Source: Sitta carolinensis (Eukaryota; Chordata; Aves; Passeriformes; Sittidae). From it: a DNA stretch of 64,000 nt. The notes under the pieces are model-generated. The model was given only the letters and a program-made list of their open reading frames with translations, ran no database searches and was not told where the DNA came from. Below, piece after piece: positions 63,901-64,000 of this stretch. A program made the translations under genes and the position numbers. The first letter of the stretch is position 1, and the number at the start of each line of letters is the position of its first letter. The stretch spans positions 980,262 through 1,044,261 of the forward strand of contig CM063311.1 in assembly GCA_032173965.1 (NCBI GenBank), in the 5' to 3' direction.

Positions 63901-64000
63901 CCAGTGTCCCCCATTAACCCTTTGTGTCCCACAGATGGCCAGGACGCCGAGGCGGAGCCCAGCCCCATTCCCATTATTCCCACTCCCATTATTCCCTGTT
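42826..64000 (+). CDS. ZC3H4: ZC3H4, CCCH zinc-finger protein, exons 1-11 (partial)
   Basis: Eleven plus-strand exons match the N-terminal half of ZC3H4: 42826-42977, 51641-51893, 53158-53265, about 54229-54382, 55528-55655, 56669-56762, 58479-58595, 60178-60283, 62235-62346, 63236-63345 and 63935 to the edge. Known: ZC3H4 (with WDR82) is a nuclear RNA-binding factor that restricts non-coding transcription. Domain order seen: Pro-rich start, [18 protein letters not shown], a His/Ser tract, a basic KKKRKTKHK cluster, [24 protein letters not shown] and [14 protein letters not shown] repeats, Gly/Arg-rich segments, and three CCCH fingers (CX7CX5CX3H, CX7CX5CX3H, CX8CX5CX3H). All phases agree except at the unresolved start of exon 4. 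Exons 7 and 11 carry single-base frame errors. Confidence 0.92.
43050..45110 (+). repeat. 2-kb polypurine GAGGAAGG minisatellite (ZC3H4 intron 1)
   Basis: GGGGATTTGAGGAGGAGGAA and GGTGAGGAAGGGGCTGAG units with very few pyrimidines on the plus strand. No exon. The Glu/Gly ORF here is a repeat artefact. Confidence 0.92.
45110..46480. other. A/T-rich part of ZC3H4 intron 1
   Basis: TTTAAATTAATTTTTGGGG units (45200-45600) and AAAATTAAGGGAATTTTTGG units (45880-46260). No gene. Confidence 0.75.
46540..48240. repeat. CCACAAAAAATCCCC array (ZC3H4 intron 1)
   Basis: Degenerate 11-25 bp units AAAAAATCCACAAAAAATGC. A consensus CRE TGACGTCA follows at 48403-48410, and 48440-49000 holds AAAATTCCCATTTTT units. 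Confidence 0.88.
49010..51615. repeat. CCCCCATTATCC / CCCCCATTCTCC minisatellite
   Basis: About 2.6 kb of 10-12 bp units ending 25 bp before exon 2. Open in one frame for more than 850 codons only because the units contain no stops. Not coding. Confidence 0.95.
51641..51893 (+). CDS. ZC3H4: ZC3H4 exon 2 with His-Ser tract
   Basis: Acceptor CTCTTCCCCCTGCAG, donor CACAAG/GTGGGC. 253 nt, phase 2 to 0. It reads [20 protein letters not shown], then about 13 His-Ser/Pro/Arg pairs, then [20 protein letters not shown] and KTKHK (nuclear localisation). The His-Ser tract is longer than I recall from mammals and resembles the adjacent intronic repeat in DNA. Confidence 0.93.
51960..52790. repeat. TTTTTTCCATTTTTTTCTGG array
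   Basis: Pyrimidine-rich 15-40 bp units with CCTGGTTTTTTCGGGATTTT. No exon. Confidence 0.9.
52800..53130. repeat. GGAATTCCAGCTGTCAGGAT repeat
   Basis: Sixteen or so units of 20-22 bp with CAGCTG and GAATTC. No exon. Confidence 0.9.
53158..53265 (+). CDS. ZC3H4: ZC3H4 exon 3
   Basis: 108 nt, phase 0 to 0. It reads [19 protein letters not shown], then [17 protein letters not shown], matching [31 protein letters not shown]. Acceptor CTTCTCCCAG, donor GTGAGT. Intact. Confidence 0.93.
53266..53920 (+). repeat. Minisatellite carrying the 3' end and donor of ZC3H4 exon 3
   Basis: About nine units of 50-66 bp repeat GGAGCCAGGAAATCCCGGGA, ATACAGCCCTGGATACAGT and the donor GTGAGTGACACTGGGAATA. The first four or so are almost identical to the exon edge and keep its frame open. 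Confidence 0.93.
53935..54228. repeat. CATTCCCAGTATTCCCAG repeat and copy of exon 4 5' region
   Basis: 10-bp ATTCCCAGC units. 54055-54115 repeats the acceptor-side sequence of exon 4 (CTCTCTCCATTCCCAGT and CCCCCGGAAACCCCCCGG). Confidence 0.85.
54229..54382 (+). CDS. ZC3H4: ZC3H4 exon 4
   Basis: Clear coding from about 54266: [19 protein letters not shown], then [20 protein letters not shown] and RG at a phase 1 donor (AGAG/GTACTG), matching EDYDDFTKELNQYRRAKEG. The 5' border is uncertain. The nearest AG, before 54229, gives the wrong phase, so either another acceptor is used or a base is missing in the C-rich start. Confidence 0.8.
54383..55500. repeat. TTTTCCCCCATTTCTCCGGGA array (ZC3H4 intron 4)
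   Basis: First GGGAATGCTGGGAATGC units with a second donor-like copy (CAGAGGTACTGGGAAT near 54557), A-rich sequence, then about 750 bp of TTTTTTCCCCCATTCCTCC units. Confidence 0.9.
55528..55655 (+). CDS. ZC3H4: ZC3H4 exon 5 (Gly/Arg-rich)
   Basis: 128 nt, phase 1 to 0. It reads [20 protein letters not shown], then [20 protein letters not shown] and PE, an RGG-like RNA-binding stretch followed by the acidic [11 protein letters not shown] motif. Acceptor CTCTCCGCAG, donor GTGAGC. Intact. Confidence 0.9.
55690..56400 (+). repeat. GTGAGAGGGGGTTCTGACCCG minisatellite
   Basis: About 25 units of 21-22 bp, each with a donor-like GTGAGAG. It follows directly on exon 5. 56440-56660 holds CCCCTGGAATTCC / CCCCTGTGGGATT units. 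Confidence 0.92.
56669..56762 (+). CDS. ZC3H4: ZC3H4 exon 6
   Basis: 94 nt, phase 0 to 1. It reads [20 protein letters not shown], then [11 protein letters not shown], matching EEPMGDDDYDEYSKELNQYRRSKDSRGR. Acceptor TTTTTCCCCAG, donor GCCGCG/GTGAGC. Intact. Confidence 0.93.
56763..57400 (+). repeat. Minisatellite carrying the 3' end of ZC3H4 exon 6
   Basis: GAGCGCGGCCGCG with donor GTGAGCCC recurs at 56908-56928 and 57088-57109, about 160-180 bp apart, each followed by GCCGGAAACCGGGAGAAACC. In between are CGGGATAAACCCG units. Confidence 0.9.
57440..58478 (+). repeat. Minisatellite carrying the acceptor and 5' end of ZC3H4 exon 7
   Basis: Seven intronic units of 95-140 bp, each with CGATAATGGCGTTGCAG, then GGCCGTGCCGGGGCCGGGGC and a GATTCCCAATTCCCAATCAAT / ATCGATAATCAATA spacer. 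Acceptor-like GCAGs lie near 57580, 57700, 57789, 57920, 58050, 58191 and 58334. In phase 1 the GC part reads [18 protein letters not shown]. Confidence 0.92.
58479..58595 (+). CDS. ZC3H4: ZC3H4 exon 7 (frame damaged)
   Basis: The last of the repeated acceptors leads into a Gly/Arg-rich stretch and then NDDE, with DFYDDEMG recovered by removing one base near 58570 (GAACGATTTC where GAAGATTTC is expected). This matches MNDDEDFYDEDMG. The donor GG/GTGAGA fits phase 2. The GC-rich first half lacks bases compared with the neighbouring repeat units. Confidence 0.82.
58610..59400. repeat. CACCCCAAAATCACCTCAAAT array
   Basis: Units combine AATCACCCCAAAATCACC, AGAAATATCCTGAAAAGGAC and CCCCAAAAATGACC. 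No exon. Similar in style to 9896-10190. Confidence 0.9.
59400..60165. repeat. GGGGATATTTTAGAATTTTTT array
   Basis: Units with CCCAGGATTTTTTGGGGATT and TTTTTACATTTTTAGG. No exon. Confidence 0.88.
60178..60283 (+). CDS. ZC3H4: ZC3H4 exon 8 (first CCCH finger, N-terminal half)
   Basis: 106 nt, phase 2 to 0. It reads [20 protein letters not shown], then [15 protein letters not shown], matching [18 protein letters not shown]. The first finger continues in exon 9. Acceptor GGCTCCCCAG, donor TGG/GTAAGG. Intact. Confidence 0.94.
60284..61275 (+). repeat. CACCTGGGGGGCACCTGGGCA minisatellite with exon 8 donor copies
   Basis: About 1 kb of CACACCTGGGGGGCACCTGG units. GCACCTGGGTAAGGGCTGC, the junction of exon 8 and its donor, recurs near 60371, 60525 and, in part, 60895 and 61005. 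Confidence 0.9.
61300..62230. repeat. CTCACCTGTCTCTCCCCTGT minisatellite
   Basis: About 0.9 kb of CTCTCACCTGTCTCT units. From about 62050 units lose bases. It ends at the exon 9 acceptor. Confidence 0.9.
62235..62346 (+). CDS. ZC3H4: ZC3H4 exon 9 (end of finger 1, finger 2)
   Basis: 112 nt, phase 0 to 1. It reads [20 protein letters not shown], then [17 protein letters not shown], nearly identical to mammals. It ends TGCACG and the next bases are ATATCC, not GT. Confidence 0.93.
62425..62582 (+). repeat. Two extra copies of exon 9 3' end with ATATCC donor
   Basis: The GCCGACAGCTGCCCCTACAT / GCACGATATCC block of exon 9 recurs at about 62430-62462 and 62549-62578, with spacers of GGTTAAAAACGGGTGAAAAA. 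All three copies keep ATATCC. Confidence 0.92.
63045..63090 (+). repeat. Extra copy of U12 branch point, AC acceptor and exon 10 start
   Basis: TTCCTTGAC (63052-63060), GTTCCCAC and GGGATTTCCCGTGC with AGCTCTTCCA repeat the true 3' splice region about 167 bp upstream of it. Confidence 0.9.
63236..63345 (+). CDS. ZC3H4: ZC3H4 exon 10 (third CCCH finger)
   Basis: 110 nt, phase 1 to 0. It reads [20 protein letters not shown], then [16 protein letters not shown], matching [36 protein letters not shown]. Donor AAG/GTACCT. Intact. Confidence 0.94.
63346..63890. repeat. CACACCTGGGGGCACCTGGGA minisatellite (ZC3H4 intron 10)
   Basis: About 540 bp of ACACCTGGGATACACCTGG units with CTGAGAGTACCCACGGCACA. 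The unit begins with the donor-side sequence of exon 10 (GTACCTGGCACACCTGG). Confidence 0.9.
63935..64000 (+). CDS. ZC3H4: ZC3H4 exon 11 (truncated by window edge)
   Basis: After GTGTCCCACAG it starts ATGGCC and, after one missing base, reads [10 protein letters not shown], matching MLADDAEAGAED. The gene continues beyond the window. Confidence 0.75.
   Translation, partial: MARTPRRSPAPFPLFPLPLFPV

Noticed and set aside
31190..63950. SAE1 and ZC3H4 as decayed pseudogenes
   Set aside because: Complete exon order, conserved splice phases and intact most-conserved exons argue against decay. The breaks are isolated single bases, many in short G/C runs.

Overview
The window is vertebrate nuclear DNA, most likely from a GC-rich avian microchromosome. 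I infer this from a compact block of genes whose human orthologues all lie on 19q13, from very short introns made almost wholly of minisatellites, and from extreme homopolymer and G-run content. There are no prokaryotic or viral genes, no tRNA or rRNA genes and no CRISPR array.

Layout. (1) 1-9795, minus strand: the main coding exon of LRFN3 (184-1604), a 6 kb repeat-filled 5' intron and a probable non-coding first exon with a CpG-rich promoter (7861-8280). This contig ends in a trinucleotide microsatellite and a 100-N gap (9796-9895). (2) 9896-17560, minus strand: the 5' half of CCDC9 (exons 1-4). Its remaining exons are missing, presumably in the gap. (3) 17.6-24.0 kb: minisatellites and two CpG islands without a recognisable gene. 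(4) 24.0-29.83 kb, plus strand: a four-exon gene that I identify as BBC3 (PUMA), the BH3-only pro-apoptotic protein. (5) 30.4-40.63 kb, minus strand: all nine exons of SAE1, the SUMO E1 subunit, tail-to-tail with BBC3. (6) 40.63-42.83 kb: a head-to-head bidirectional promoter. (7) 42.83-64.0 kb, plus strand: exons 1-11 of ZC3H4, cut by the window edge. The order CCDC9(-) BBC3(+) SAE1(-) ZC3H4(+) is, to my knowledge, the human 19q13.32 order read in reverse.

Three results stand out. First, the BBC3 gene: N-terminus, BH3 helix and hydrophobic tail lie on three exons whose splice phases match exactly, at the syntenic position. Second, many intronic minisatellites appear to have grown from exon edges. 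Their units carry the last or first part of the neighbouring exon together with its splice donor or acceptor, in at least ten places. Third, ZC3H4 contains what looks like a U12-type AT-AC intron that interrupts its CCCH zinc-finger block, and both of its splice-site regions are duplicated.

Nearly every exon outside BBC3 that carries a frame break does so through single-base indels, most of them in short G/C runs. Splice-phase arithmetic shows that most of these are likely consensus errors and not pseudogenisation. Several short patches (near 30.8, 32.7, 35.1, 58.4 and 62.1 kb) lose many bases compared with neighbouring repeat units.
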